In this document: piece by piece, positions 1-8,624 of the stretch
Layout of the letters: every line of letters begins with the position of its first letter
How positions within the stretch are numbered: the first letter of the stretch is position 1
NCBI RefSeq assembly: GCF_039542905.1
Contig: NZ_BAABIS010000001.1
Span: 7,936,001 to 8,000,000 of the forward strand
Reading direction: 5' to 3'
DNA from: Kitasatospora terrestris
GTDB taxonomy: Bacteria; Actinomycetota; Actinomycetes; Streptomycetales; Streptomycetaceae
Length of the DNA stretch: 64,000 bases
Translations under genes and position numbers: made by a program
The notes under the pieces: generated by a model
Seen by the model: only the letters and a program-made list of their open reading frames with translations
What the model was told of the DNA's origin: nothing
Databases searched by the model: none

Positions 1-1
1 C

Positions 2-784
2 GTCCGGGCGCTGCCGGCCGGCCTGGTGCTGCTGGCGATCGGCCGGACGCTGCCGCGCGGCGCGTGGTGGTGGCGGGCCGCCGTCCTCGGCGTGCTCAAC
101 ATCGGCGCGTTCTTCTACCTGCTGTTCGTCGCCGCCTACCACCTGCCCGGCGGGGTGGCGGCGCTGGTGGTGGCCGCGCAGCCGATGATGGTGCTGGTCC
201 TCGGCGCGCTGCTGCTGCGCGAGCGGATCCGGCCGCTCCAGGTGGTCTCCTGCCTGCTGGGCGTCGCCGGGGTGGTCCTGCTGGTGCTCAAGCCGCAGGC
301 CGGGATGGACGCGATCGGGGTGGTCGCGGGCCTGGCCGGCGCGGTCTGCATGGCCAGCGGCATCGTGCTCACCAAACGCTGGGGCCGGCCGGAGGGGGTC
401 GGCGTCCTCACCTTCACCGGCTGGCAGTTGACGGTCGGCGGGCTGGTGCTCGTCCCGGCGACGCTGCTCGCCGAAGGGCTGCCCGGCACGGTCACCGCCG
501 GCAACCTCGGCGGGTTCGCCTACCTCAGCCTGATCGGCGCGCTGTTCGCGTACGCGATCTGGTTCCGCGGCATCGCCCGGCTGCCCGCGCTCGCCGTCTC
601 GATGCTCGGCTTCGGCAGCCCGCTGTCCGCCACCGTGCTCGGCTACCTGGTCCTCGGCCAGACCCTCACCCCGCTCCAACTCGCGGGCGCCGCAGCCGTG
701 GTGACCGCGGTCGTGCTCGCCCAGCTGCGCCCCCGCAGTACCGCCCCGGCCCCGGCCGAGGCGCCCCTAGTCAAAGCCTTATGA
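2..784 (+). CDS. DMT-superfamily (EamA) transporter, 5' end cut by window
   Basis: The reading frame is open from base 2, so the N terminus lies outside the window. The protein is almost entirely hydrophobic helices with Gly/Pro-rich turns, and the GGVAALVVAAQPMMVLVLGA and GVLTFTGWQL stretches are typical of EamA-type drug/metabolite exporters (10-TM family). A short polar tail ends at a TGA. The indigoidine synthetase starts 29 bp downstream, so the two are probably co-transcribed. Export of the pigment or of an amino acid is a guess from context only. Family is confident, substrate unknown. Confidence 0.85.
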   Translation, partial: VRALPAGLVLLAIGRTLPRGAWWWRAAVLGVLNIGAFFYLLFVAAYHLPGGVAALVVAAQPMMVLVLGALLLRERIRPLQVVSCLLGVAGVVLLVLKPQAGMDAIGVVAGLAGAVCMASGIVLTKRWGRPEGVGVLTFTGWQLTVGGLVLVPATLLAEGLPGTVTAGNLGGFAYLSLIGALFAYAIWFRGIARLPALAVSMLGFGSPLSATVLGYLVLGQTLTPLQLAGAAAVVTAVVLAQLRPRSTAPAPAEAPLVKAL

Positions 785-813
785 CCCATCAACGGCGTGA
801 AGAGGAGTAGGCG

Positions 814-3800
814 TTGGACACCACCCGGTACAAGTCCCGACTTCAGGACAGCCGTCTGGGCAGATGCCTGCCCGACTTGCTGCGGGACCAGGCCGAGACC
901 CGGCCGGACGCCGTCGCGGTCAGCTTCGAGGACCAGGACCTGACCTTCCGGGACCTGGAGCAGACGGCCGGTCGGCTCGCCTGCTACCTGCACCGGCAGG
1001 GCGTCGGCAACGACGACTGCGTCGGCCTGTACGTCGAACCCTCGCTCGACCTGATGATCGGCGCCTGGGGCATCCTGCTGGCCGGCGCCGCGTACCTGCC
1101 GCTCTCCCCGGAGTACCCGGAGGACCGGCTGCGCTACATGCTGGAGGACAGCCGCACCCGGGTCGTGGTCACCCAGGACCACCTGGTCGCCAAGCTCGCC
1201 GAACTCGCCCCGGCCGGTACCCGGGTGATCACCCTCGCCGACGCCCAGACCTGCGAGGACGGCGGCTGCTCCGACGTGGAGCGGATCTCCGTCCCGCCGG
1301 ACGCGCTCGCCTACGTGATCTACACCTCGGGCTCCACCGGCCGCCCCAAGGGCGTGATGATCGAGCACCGCAGCATCATGTCGCAGATGCGCTGGCTCGC
1401 CGACTGCGGCCACCTCGGCCCGGAGACCGCGATCCTCCAGAAGACTCCGATGAGCTTCGACGCGGCGCAGTGGGAGATCCTCGCGCCCGCGCTCGGCGGC
1501 CGCGTGGTGATGGGCGCCCCCGGCATCTTCCGCGACCCCGAGGCGCTGATCTCCACCGTCATGAAGCACGAGGTGACCACGCTGCAGTGCGTGCCCACCC
1601 TGCTGCAGGCGCTGATCGACACCGAGGAGTTCCACCTCTGCCTGTCGCTGCGCCGGGTCTTCTCCGGCGGCGAGGCGCTCTCCCGCAGCCTCGCCCGCGC
1701 CCTGGCGGACGAGCTGCCGTGGGTCTCGCTGGTCAACCTGTACGGCCCCACCGAGTGCACCATCAACGCCACCGCGCACCTGGTCGACCCGGACGAGATC
1801 GCCGAGGGCCCCGGCACCATCCCGATCGGCGTGCCCGTCGACAACACCCAGTGCTACATCCTGGACGAGAACCGGGCCCCGGTCGGCATCGGCGAGACCG
1901 GCGAACTGTACATCGGCGGCGTCCAGCTGGCCCGCGGCTACCTGCACCGCGAGGAGCAGACCGCGGAGCGCTTCGTGCCCTCGCCGTTCATCCCCACCGA
2001 GAAGCTGTACAAGACCGGTGACCTCGCGCAGTGGAACCCGGACGGCACCATCCAGTTCTTCGGCCGGGTCGACAACCAGATCAAGCTGCGCGGCTACCGG
2101 GTCGAGCTGGACGAGATCGCCCTCGCCATCGAGGAGCACACCTGGGTCAAGCGGGCCGCCGCGATCGTCACCGACGACCCGCGCACCGGCTTCCAGAACC
2201 TGGTCGCCTGCATCGAGCTCAACCCCAAGGAAGCCGCCCTGATGGACCAGGGCGTGGCGGGCTCCCACCACCAGTCCAAGAGCAGCAAGCTCCAGGTGAA
2301 GGCGCAGCTGTCCGACCCGGGCCTGCGCGAGCCGGAGGAGCTGGCCGGCCGGCCCACCCTGGTGCTGCCGGGCAAGCAGGAGAACGAGCGGCAGCGCCGC
2401 GAGACCTTCGCCCGCAAGACCTACCGCTTCTACGACGGCGGCAGGGTCAGCCGGGACGACCTGCTCGAACTGCTCGCCCCGAGCCGGGTGAACACCTTCT
2501 CCCGCCCGCTGGACGAGCTCTCCTTCGAGGAACTCGGCGAGCTGCTGCGCTGGTTCGGCCAGTACCGCAGCGAGGAGCGGCTGCTGCCGAAGTACTCCTA
2601 CGCCTCGCCCGGCGCGCTCTACGCCACCCAGCTCTACCTGGAGACCGGCGGCCTGCCCGGGCTGGACGCGGGCATCTACTACTACCACCCGGTGGACCAC
2701 TCGCTGGTGCGGATCGGCGGCGCCACCGGCGGCGCCGGCAAGTACCTGGAGCTGCACTTCCTCGGCAAGAAGCGGGCCATCGAGCCGGTCTACAAGAACA
2801 ACATCCAGGAAGTGCTGGAGTTCGAGACCGGCCACATGCTGGGCGTTTTCGAGGAGATCCTGCCCGAGTACGGCCTGACCGTCCGGCCGTCCTCGTACCA
2901 CCCGGCGGTCAAGGCCAGCCTGGACGTCGCGGACGAGGACTACTACCTCGGCACCTTCGAGGTCTGCGCCAACGACGGCAAGCGCCGCCCCGACCCGACC
3001 GAGCTGTACGTGCAGGCCCACCCGGGCCGGGTGGACGGCCTCTCGGCCGGCCAGTACCGCTACCTGGACGGCGAGCTGCAGCCGATCTCGCCCGAGCTGG
3101 TCCAGCCCCGGCACGTGATCGCGATCAACCAGCAGGTCTACGACCGGGCCAGCTTCGGGATCAGCGCGGTCAGCCGCGCCGACCAGGACTGGCTGCACTA
3201 CATCGCGCTCGGCACCAAGCTGCACCACCTGCAGCGCAACGGCCTGTCGCTGGGCTTCATGTCCTCCGGCTACAGCTCCAAGACCGGCAACCCGCTGCCC
3301 GCCGCGCGCCGGATCGACGACATCCTCACCTCGCGCTCCATCGCCACCGGCCCCTCGTACTTCTTCCTCGGCGGCAAGGTCACCGAGGAGCAGATCCTCA
3401 GCGAGGGCATGTACGAGGACACCGTGCACATGCGCGGCCCGGCCGAGATGGTCCGCGACGAGCTCTCCCACCTGCTGCCCGACTACATGCTGCCCAACCG
3501 GGTGCTGGTGCTCGACTCGCTGCCGCTGACCGCCAACGGCAAGGTCGACGCCAAGGCGCTGGCCGCCTCGGAGGAGGTCAGGAACGCGAGCGCCGGCACC
3601 GAGTACGTCCCGCCCGCGACCGAGACCGAGCGCTGGCTGGCCGAACTGTGGGGCCAGGCCCTCAAGTACGAGAACGTGTCGATGGAGGACGAGTTCTTCT
3701 CCTCCGGCGGCAACTCGCTGATCGCGGTCTCGCTGGTCAACCGGATCAACAAGGCCAGGGGCACCAAGCTGCCGCTCCAGGTGGTCTTCGAGGCGCCCAA

Positions 3801-4653
3801 GCTCGCCGACCTGGTGGCGCGGATCGAGGACGACGGCGCCGAGCCGGCCTCCCGGCTGGTGCTGCTGCACAACGGCGGCGCCGACCGCCCGGTGTACTGC
3901 TGGCCCGGCCTCGGCGGGTACCCGATGAACCTGCGGCTGCTCGGCCAGGAGGCCGGGATCGCCCGCCCGTTCTACGGCATCCAGGCGTACGGCATCAACG
4001 AGTCCGAGATCCCGTACCCGACCATCAAGGAGATGGCCGCCGCGGACGTCGCCGAGCTGCGGCGCACCCAGCCGGAGGGCCCGTACACGCTGTGGGGATA
4101 CTCCTTCGGCGCCCGGGTGGCCTTCGAGGCGGCCTGGCAGCTGGAGCAGGCCGGCGAGCTGGTCGACGACCTGCTGCTGATCTGCCCCGGCAACCCGAAG
4201 GTCCGGCAGGCCGACGGCGAGCAGTGGGGACGCGAGTCCTCGTACCGCAACCCGGCGTACGTCACCATCCTGTTCTCGGTGTTCGCCGGCGGCATCAGCG
4301 GCCCGGACCTGCAGCGCTGCCTGGAGGTCGCCAAGGACGAGGACAGCTTCGTCGCCTTCGTGCACGGCCTGCTGCCCGCCCTCGGCGAGCCGGTGATCCG
4401 CCGGATCACCCGGATCGTCCAGGAGACCTACGAGTTCGAGTACAGCTTCCGCGAGCTGGCCGAGCGGCAGCTGAGCGCCCCGGTGACCATCCTGAAGGCC
4501 ACCGGCGACGACTACTCCTTCATCGAGGGCAGCTCCGGCTACTCCGCCGTCCCGCCGACCGTGGTGACCCTGGAGGGCGACCACTACAGCGTGCTGCGCG
4601 AGGCCGGGATCACCGAACTGGTGACCGCCATCCGTGACCGCGACCGCGGATAG
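814..4653 (+). CDS. indC: Indigoidine synthetase, single-module NRPS (A-Ox-T-TE)
   Basis: Makes the blue pigment indigoidine by cyclising and oxidising two L-glutamines. At 1279 aa it matches the BpsA/IndC family (about 1280 aa). The adenylation core has YTSGSTGRPKG near residue 170, YKTGDL near 399 and GRVDNQIKLRGYR near 417. An FMN-dependent oxidase domain is inserted at about residues 490-830 (MSSGYSSKTGNPL near 816), followed by the A10 motif LTANGKVD near 905. The thiolation domain has GGNSL with the pantetheinyl Ser968. The C-terminal thioesterase has GYSFG (Ser1097) and a GDH catalytic His1257. The TTG start is chosen because AGAGGAG lies 6 bases upstream and the N terminus fits. No indA/indB-type genes or phosphopantetheinyl transferase lie in the window, so activation must come from elsewhere. 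Confidence 0.95.
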   Translation: MDTTRYKSRLQDSRLGRCLPDLLRDQAETRPDAVAVSFEDQDLTFRDLEQTAGRLACYLHRQGVGNDDCVGLYVEPSLDLMIGAWGILLAGAAYLPLSPEYPEDRLRYMLEDSRTRVVVTQDHLVAKLAELAPAGTRVITLADAQTCEDGGCSDVERISVPPDALAYVIYTSGSTGRPKGVMIEHRSIMSQMRWLADCGHLGPETAILQKTPMSFDAAQWEILAPALGGRVVMGAPGIFRDPEALISTVMKHEVTTLQCVPTLLQALIDTEEFHLCLSLRRVFSGGEALSRSLARALADELPWVSLVNLYGPTECTINATAHLVDPDEIAEGPGTIPIGVPVDNTQCYILDENRAPVGIGETGELYIGGVQLARGYLHREEQTAERFVPSPFIPTEKLYKTGDLAQWNPDGTIQFFGRVDNQIKLRGYRVELDEIALAIEEHTWVKRAAAIVTDDPRTGFQNLVACIELNPKEAALMDQGVAGSHHQSKSSKLQVKAQLSDPGLREPEELAGRPTLVLPGKQENERQRRETFARKTYRFYDGGRVSRDDLLELLAPSRVNTFSRPLDELSFEELGELLRWFGQYRSEERLLPKYSYASPGALYATQLYLETGGLPGLDAGIYYYHPVDHSLVRIGGATGGAGKYLELHFLGKKRAIEPVYKNNIQEVLEFETGHMLGVFEEILPEYGLTVRPSSYHPAVKASLDVADEDYYLGTFEVCANDGKRRPDPTELYVQAHPGRVDGLSAGQYRYLDGELQPISPELVQPRHVIAINQQVYDRASFGISAVSRADQDWLHYIALGTKLHHLQRNGLSLGFMSSGYSSKTGNPLPAARRIDDILTSRSIATGPSYFFLGGKVTEEQILSEGMYEDTVHMRGPAEMVRDELSHLLPDYMLPNRVLVLDSLPLTANGKVDAKALAASEEVRNASAGTEYVPPATETERWLAELWGQALKYENVSMEDEFFSSGGNSLIAVSLVNRINKARGTKLPLQVVFEAPKLADLVARIEDDGAEPASRLVLLHNGGADRPVYCWPGLGGYPMNLRLLGQEAGIARPFYGIQAYGINESEIPYPTIKEMAAADVAELRRTQPEGPYTLWGYSFGARVAFEAAWQLEQAGELVDDLLLICPGNPKVRQADGEQWGRESSYRNPAYVTILFSVFAGGISGPDLQRCLEVAKDEDSFVAFVHGLLPALGEPVIRRITRIVQETYEFEYSFRELAERQLSAPVTILKATGDDYSFIEGSSGYSAVPPTVVTLEGDHYSVLREAGITELVTAIRDRDRG

Positions 4654-4674
4654 CGGACGGCGGGTTAGGGTTCC

Positions 4675-4705
4675 GGGGCGGCCTGTCCATCCAACGGGCC
4701 GCCCC
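4675..4705 (+). terminator. Stem-loop after indigoidine synthetase
   Basis: A 9-bp perfect GC stem (4675-4683 with 4697-4705) with a 13-base loop lies 22 bp after the stop codon. It could attenuate rather than fully stop transcription into the next gene, which starts 50 bp on in the same direction. Confidence 0.5.
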
Positions 4706-4754
4706 AGAGCCGTCTCTGATCGACCGTCATCGAGCTCCACCGAAGGGACCGCCC

Positions 4755-5201
4755 ATGCTCGACCTGCCCAGCCGCCCCGGACCGGCACCCGAGGTCTACG
4801 GCCCCGCGCCGCACGCCCAGCGCTCCCAGACCGCCCCCGTGATGCTCCAGGAGGAGCTGTGGGAGCGGATGCGGGCCCTGCCGTTCACCTACATGGCCCC
4901 GACCCTGGTCTCGGTGTCGCACGCCCGCTCGCTGTTCATCCCCGAGGGCATCGGCGCCGGCCCGGCCGCCGCCTTCCAGCGCGGCCGCGAGTGGGCGCAC
5001 ATCCACCCGCACCACGACGGCAGCCTGCACCTCACCCTGCCCGACCCGCTCAAGGACGAGGTGGAGAAGGCCGGCTGGGGCGTGCGCCACCCCGAGCAGG
5101 ACACCATCCTGGTCTACGGCCCGCGCGAGCGCGGCGAGTTGGAGGTGGTCTGGGCGCTCGTCCAGCTCTCCTACGCCTACGCGGTCGGCGAACTCGGCTG
5201 A
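4755..5201 (+). CDS. Luciferase-fold family protein (DUF5519-like)
   Basis: A 148-aa soluble protein with no signal peptide. The central AHIHPHHDGSLHLTLPDPL followed by GWGVRHPEQDTILVYGPR is the hallmark of the small 'luciferase' domain family (DUF5519-like), whose biochemical role is unsettled. The ATG is preceded by AAGGGA at good spacing. It sits 100 bp behind the indigoidine synthetase on the same strand, so co-expression is possible. Its last 25 bp overlap the convergent beta-propeller gene. Family call from motif memory; no function assigned. Confidence 0.7.
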   Translation: MLDLPSRPGPAPEVYGPAPHAQRSQTAPVMLQEELWERMRALPFTYMAPTLVSVSHARSLFIPEGIGAGPAAAFQRGREWAHIHPHHDGSLHLTLPDPLKDEVEKAGWGVRHPEQDTILVYGPRERGELEVVWALVQLSYAYAVGELG

Positions 5202-6517
5202 TCGCAGACCTGCGGCTCGGCGCCGAGACCCGTCTCGGCGTCGAGCACCCGCAGGTGGTCGTGCGCGCCGCAGTCGTCGAAGACCAGGACGCGGTCGCCG
5301 CCCAGCGGCACCGGCAGCCCCGGGTGCACCGGGCGCCGCCAGCGGACCCGGCCGTCCCGGACGGACACCAACCCCTGCCCGTCCAACCGGTGCAGCACCG
5401 CGAACAGGTGGCGCGGTCCGGCCGTCAGCTCGACGGACGAGCCCCGGCGCTCCCGCCGCGGCACCCCCCGCGGCCAGCGCAGCCCGGTCAGCAGGCGCGG
5501 CCCGAGGCCGCCGACCCGGGCCGAGACGATCCGCGTCCCGCGCGCCCGCCAGTGGTCCGGGTTCCCCAGGTCCACCTTCGCCACCGTGTAGAGCCGGTCC
5601 CCGACCTCGGCCACCGCGTCGTCGTCGAACCAGTACAGCTCCTGCAGCGGCGCGTAGAAGGTCCGCAGGCGCAGCGAGTCCAGCGGTCCGAGACGGCGCG
5701 CCCGCAGGCGGCCGAAACCGACCCAGGCGTCCGGACCGGTCATCCGCTGGGCGTGCCACTTCGCGCCGTAGCGGCTCGCTCCCCGCAGCCTGCGGGTGCC
5801 GAGGTCGGCACCGGTCGCCGGGTCGATCCGGGTGACCACGCCCGAGCGCTGCGACGCGGCGAGCAGCACGGTCTTGCGGATGCCCGCCCCGGGAACCATC
5901 GCGAGCGTGCCGCGGGCCTGCTCGCCCGTGCGCCGCCACAGCCGGGTGCCGGTCCGGGCGTCGAACGCGGCGAGGGTGACGGTGGTGCCGGTCCGGGCGA
6001 ACACCCTCCCGTGCGCCACCAGCACGTCGTCGATCAGGTCGTGCTCGTGCCGCCACAGCACCCGGCCGTGCGCGAGGTCCACCGCCTCGATGTACCGCGG
6101 CCCGTCGACGTCCTGGTCGCCCTGCCAGCGGACCAGCGTCTGCCCGTCCGCCCGGTAGCCCGACAGCGGCACCGTGTCGCTGCGCCAGGCGAGCCCGCCG
6201 TCCGCCCGGCGCAGACAGACCAGCGCGATCGGCTGTGCGCCGTGCCTGGCCGTCGGCGCGGTGGCCACCAGCACGTGGTCGCCGGCCACCGTCAGCGGCG
6301 TCGACCGCGGGTACTCGAGCTCCCCGACCCAGTCCGGGCTGCGCCACAGCTGCCGCCCGTCGGCTGCCGCGAGACAGGTCAGCTGACCGTCCACCAGGAG
6401 CAGCACCTCCTCGCCGTCCACCACCGGCACGCCCAGCAGGTGACGGCGCGTCGAGACGGTCCACAGCGCGGCGGCCGCATCGCGGGTGACGGTCAGTGGG
6501 ACGGCGTCGCTGGGCAC
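5177..6517 (-). CDS. PQQ-like / BamB-type beta-propeller protein
   Basis: A 446-aa protein built of repeated blades with the signatures ADGRQLWRS, RTGTRLWRR, HGRVLWRHEHD and DGLVSVRDGRVRWRRP, typical of PQQ-like (WD40-like) beta-propellers. No signal peptide, lipobox or membrane segment is visible, unlike the second propeller at 27.8 kb, so it should be cytoplasmic. GTG start with GGAGGAAG about 7 bases upstream. It overlaps the convergent luciferase-fold gene by 25 bp and is divergent from the dehydratase. Such folds usually bind ligands or partner proteins; the role here is unknown. Confidence 0.8.
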   Translation of the reverse strand: MPSDAVPLTVTRDAAAALWTVSTRRHLLGVPVVDGEEVLLLVDGQLTCLAAADGRQLWRSPDWVGELEYPRSTPLTVAGDHVLVATAPTARHGAQPIALVCLRRADGGLAWRSDTVPLSGYRADGQTLVRWQGDQDVDGPRYIEAVDLAHGRVLWRHEHDLIDDVLVAHGRVFARTGTTVTLAAFDARTGTRLWRRTGEQARGTLAMVPGAGIRKTVLLAASQRSGVVTRIDPATGADLGTRRLRGASRYGAKWHAQRMTGPDAWVGFGRLRARRLGPLDSLRLRTFYAPLQELYWFDDDAVAEVGDRLYTVAKVDLGNPDHWRARGTRIVSARVGGLGPRLLTGLRWPRGVPRRERRGSSVELTAGPRHLFAVLHRLDGQGLVSVRDGRVRWRRPVHPGLPVPLGGDRVLVFDDCGAHDHLRVLDAETGLGAEPQVCDQPSSPTA

Positions 6518-6609
6518 AGGGCTTCCTCCGGTCGGGTGCGCACAGAATGATCTCCCGCGAACCGCCCCGCCGTACAGTGGCCCCGGAACCCAGCGAGTGC
6601 GGAGGCGGC

Positions 6610-7560
6610 GTGGACGAGCTCGACTACCCGGACGTGCGGCAGGCGGCCGAGCGGATCGCCGGACGGGTCCGGCCGGTCGCCGTGGTGCCCGCCGGATTCG
6701 CGGCCGGCAGCGGGCGGCTGCACCTCGCGCTCGAGTACCTCCAGCACACCGGCAGCTTCAAGGCCCGCGGCGCGCAGAACTTCCTCGCCGCCCACCGCGA
6801 GGCCGGCACCCTGCCCGACGCCGGCGTCACCATCGCCTCCGGCGGCAACGCGGGCCTGGCCTGCGCCTGGGCCGCCCAGGAACAGGGCGTCCGCGCCACC
6901 GTCTTCCTGCCCGCCAACGCCCCCGAGGTCAAGATCGCCAAGCTGCGCGGGTACGGCGCCGAGGTGGTGCTGGCGGGGCGCGAGTACGCGGACGCGCTGG
7001 CCGCCTGCGAGGAGTTCGCCCACGTCTCCGGGGCGCTCGCCTCGCACGCCTACGACCACCCGCTGATCGCCGCGGGCGCGGGCACCCTGGTCGACGAGAT
7101 CCGCGCCACCGTCCCGGAGGTGGAGACGGTGGTGGTCTCGGTCGGCGGCGGCGGACTGTTCGCCGGGGTCGCCACCGCCGCCCGGTACCACGGCGTGCGC
7201 ACCGTGGCGGTCGAGCCGGAGAACTGCCGGGCACTGAACGCCGCCCTGCAGGCCGGCAGGCCCGTCGACGTCCCGGTCGACTCCGTCGCCGCCGACGCAC
7301 TCGGCGCCCGCCGGGCCACCGCCCTCGCCGTGGCCGCCGCCCGGCGCGCCGACGTCCGCTCCGTCCTGGTCCCGGACGAGGAGATCGTCCGGGCCCGCCG
7401 CCTGCTCTGGGACCAGCGCCGCTCCGCCGTCGAACACGCGGCCGGCGCCGCTCTCGCCGGTCTCCTCGCCCCCGGCGGCTACCGCCCCGAACCCGGCGAG
7501 ACCGTCGTCGTCGTCCTCTGCGGCGCCAACACCGACCCGGTGGACCTCCAGGCGACCTGA
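6610..7560 (+). CDS. Serine/threonine dehydratase-like PLP enzyme
   Basis: 316-aa fold-type II PLP enzyme, probably deaminating serine or threonine to a 2-oxo acid. The PLP-binding Lys51 lies in GSFKARGAQNF, with SGGNAG for phosphate/substrate contact and the glycine loop VSVGGGGLFAGVA. It has no C-terminal ACT domain, so it resembles catabolic dehydratases more than feedback-regulated IlvA. The GTG start follows GGAGG by 4 bases and gives the family's usual N terminus. It stands alone: the next 500 bp are the hairpin array. Substrate not determinable. Confidence 0.85.
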   Translation: MDELDYPDVRQAAERIAGRVRPVAVVPAGFAAGSGRLHLALEYLQHTGSFKARGAQNFLAAHREAGTLPDAGVTIASGGNAGLACAWAAQEQGVRATVFLPANAPEVKIAKLRGYGAEVVLAGREYADALAACEEFAHVSGALASHAYDHPLIAAGAGTLVDEIRATVPEVETVVVSVGGGGLFAGVATAARYHGVRTVAVEPENCRALNAALQAGRPVDVPVDSVAADALGARRATALAVAAARRADVRSVLVPDEEIVRARRLLWDQRRSAVEHAAGAALAGLLAPGGYRPEPGETVVVVLCGANTDPVDLQAT

Positions 7561-7616
7561 GCCCCCGTCCACCACCCACCGGACGCCCGAGCCCGCACCG
7601 GGGGCCTCCGGCGGCC

Positions 7617-7992
7617 CCACGCTTCACGCGACCCTTCGCCTCCGGCGGTTCTTGCCTCCGGCGGTCTCGCCTCGGGCGGTTCTTTGCCTCACGCGGTCCC
7701 GCCTCCGGTGGCCCCGCCTCCGGCGGTTCTTCGCCTCACGTGGTCCCACGCTTCACGTGGTCCCCGCCTTCGGCGGTTCTTTGCCTCACGTGGTCCCACG
7801 CTTCACGTGGTCCCACGCTTCACGTGGTCCCACGCTTCACGTGGTCCCCGCCTTCGGCGGTTCTTTGCCTCACGCGGTTCTTGCCTCCGGCGGTCTCGCC
7901 TCGGGCGGTTCTTTGCCTCACGCGGTTCTTGCCTCCGGTGGTCCCGCCTCGGGCGGTTCTTGCCTCTGGCGTTCTTCGCCTCGGGCGGGGTC
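7617..7992. repeat. Tandem array of 15-17 bp hairpin-forming units
   Basis: This 506-bp gap between the dehydratase and the VOC gene is mostly a degenerate tandem array. Units follow a pattern like TTCTTGCCTCCGGCGG, with variants TCCCACGCTTCACGTGG, TCCCCGCCTTCGGCGG and TCTCGCCTCGGGCGG. Many units are themselves inverted repeats: CCACG-CTTCA-CGTGG or CCGCC-TTC-GGCGG. About 22 units are recognisable, four of the CACGTGG type running consecutively around 7790-7850. Spacing is too short and sequence too variable for CRISPR. The frame open through it is a by-product of composition, and no gene is supported. The remaining flanks (7561-7616 and 7993-8066) show nothing else. Confidence 0.85.
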
Positions 7993-8066
7993 GCCCTCGC
8001 ACGTTGCTGTGCGCCCGTTCGCGCGGCGTGGGCGGGGATGTCGGTGGGGGCTGGGATGCTCCCGCC

Positions 8067-8522
8067 ATGGAGATGGAGCTGCAGTTGGTGATCGACTGCG
8101 CCGACCCGGTGCGGTTGGTGCGGTTCTGGGCGGAGGCGCTCGGGTACGTGCCGGAGCCGGCGCCGGGCGGGCACGCCACCTGGCGGGAGTACTGGGCGGC
8201 GACGGGCGTGCCGGACGAGGAGCTGCCGCCGGGGGCGGGGGAGACGCCGGAGTCGATCGTCGACCCGGAGGGGAAGGGGCCCCGGGTGTGGTTCCAGGCC
8301 GTTCCCGAGGCGAAGACGGCGAAGAACCGGCTGCACCTCGACCTCAAGGTGGGCGGCGGCCGCGGCGTCCCGCTGGAGGAGCGCACCCGCCGGGTCACCG
8401 CGAAGGTCGACCGCCTCACCGCGGCCGGCGCCACCGTGCTGCGGGTGATGGACGAACCGGAGACGGCGTACTACGCCGTGGTCCTCCAGGACCCCGAGGG
8501 CAACGAGTTCTGCGTGGTCTAG
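8067..8522 (+). CDS. VOC superfamily (glyoxalase-like) protein
   Basis: A 151-aa protein with the bleomycin-resistance/dioxygenase fold: a beta start (ELQLVIDCADPVRLVRFWAEALGY), RLHLDLKV in the middle and the terminal VVLQDPEGNEFCVV. This is the single-domain type widespread in actinobacteria, in which pairs of VOC modules bind a metal or a ligand. The ATG at 8067 is chosen because the repeat array ends just before it; MEMEL leaves a second possible ATG at 8073. The substrate is unknown. Confidence 0.8.
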   Translation: MEMELQLVIDCADPVRLVRFWAEALGYVPEPAPGGHATWREYWAATGVPDEELPPGAGETPESIVDPEGKGPRVWFQAVPEAKTAKNRLHLDLKVGGGRGVPLEERTRRVTAKVDRLTAAGATVLRVMDEPETAYYAVVLQDPEGNEFCVV

Positions 8523-8624
8523 GAGGCCGCGGCTTCGCGGAAGCGCTCCAGGCGGCCCGACCGCGGTGACGCCTGTCCAGGTGACCTGTGGCATATCCGG
8601 TCCTTCCTGCGGGGATCTACCGGT

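Noticed and set aside
643..4788. 1381-codon open frame antisense to the indigoidine synthetase
   Set aside because: Composition is a low-complexity mirror of the GC-rich real gene, with no domain. The sense strand has full NRPS motifs.
7617..7992. CRISPR array
   Set aside because: Units are 15-17 bp, contiguous and variable, with no spacers and no cas genes nearby.
6486..8522. Open frame running through the dehydratase, the hairpin array and the VOC gene
   Set aside because: Its first part is a wrong-frame shadow of the dehydratase. Only the final 151 codons (from 8067) make a known fold.
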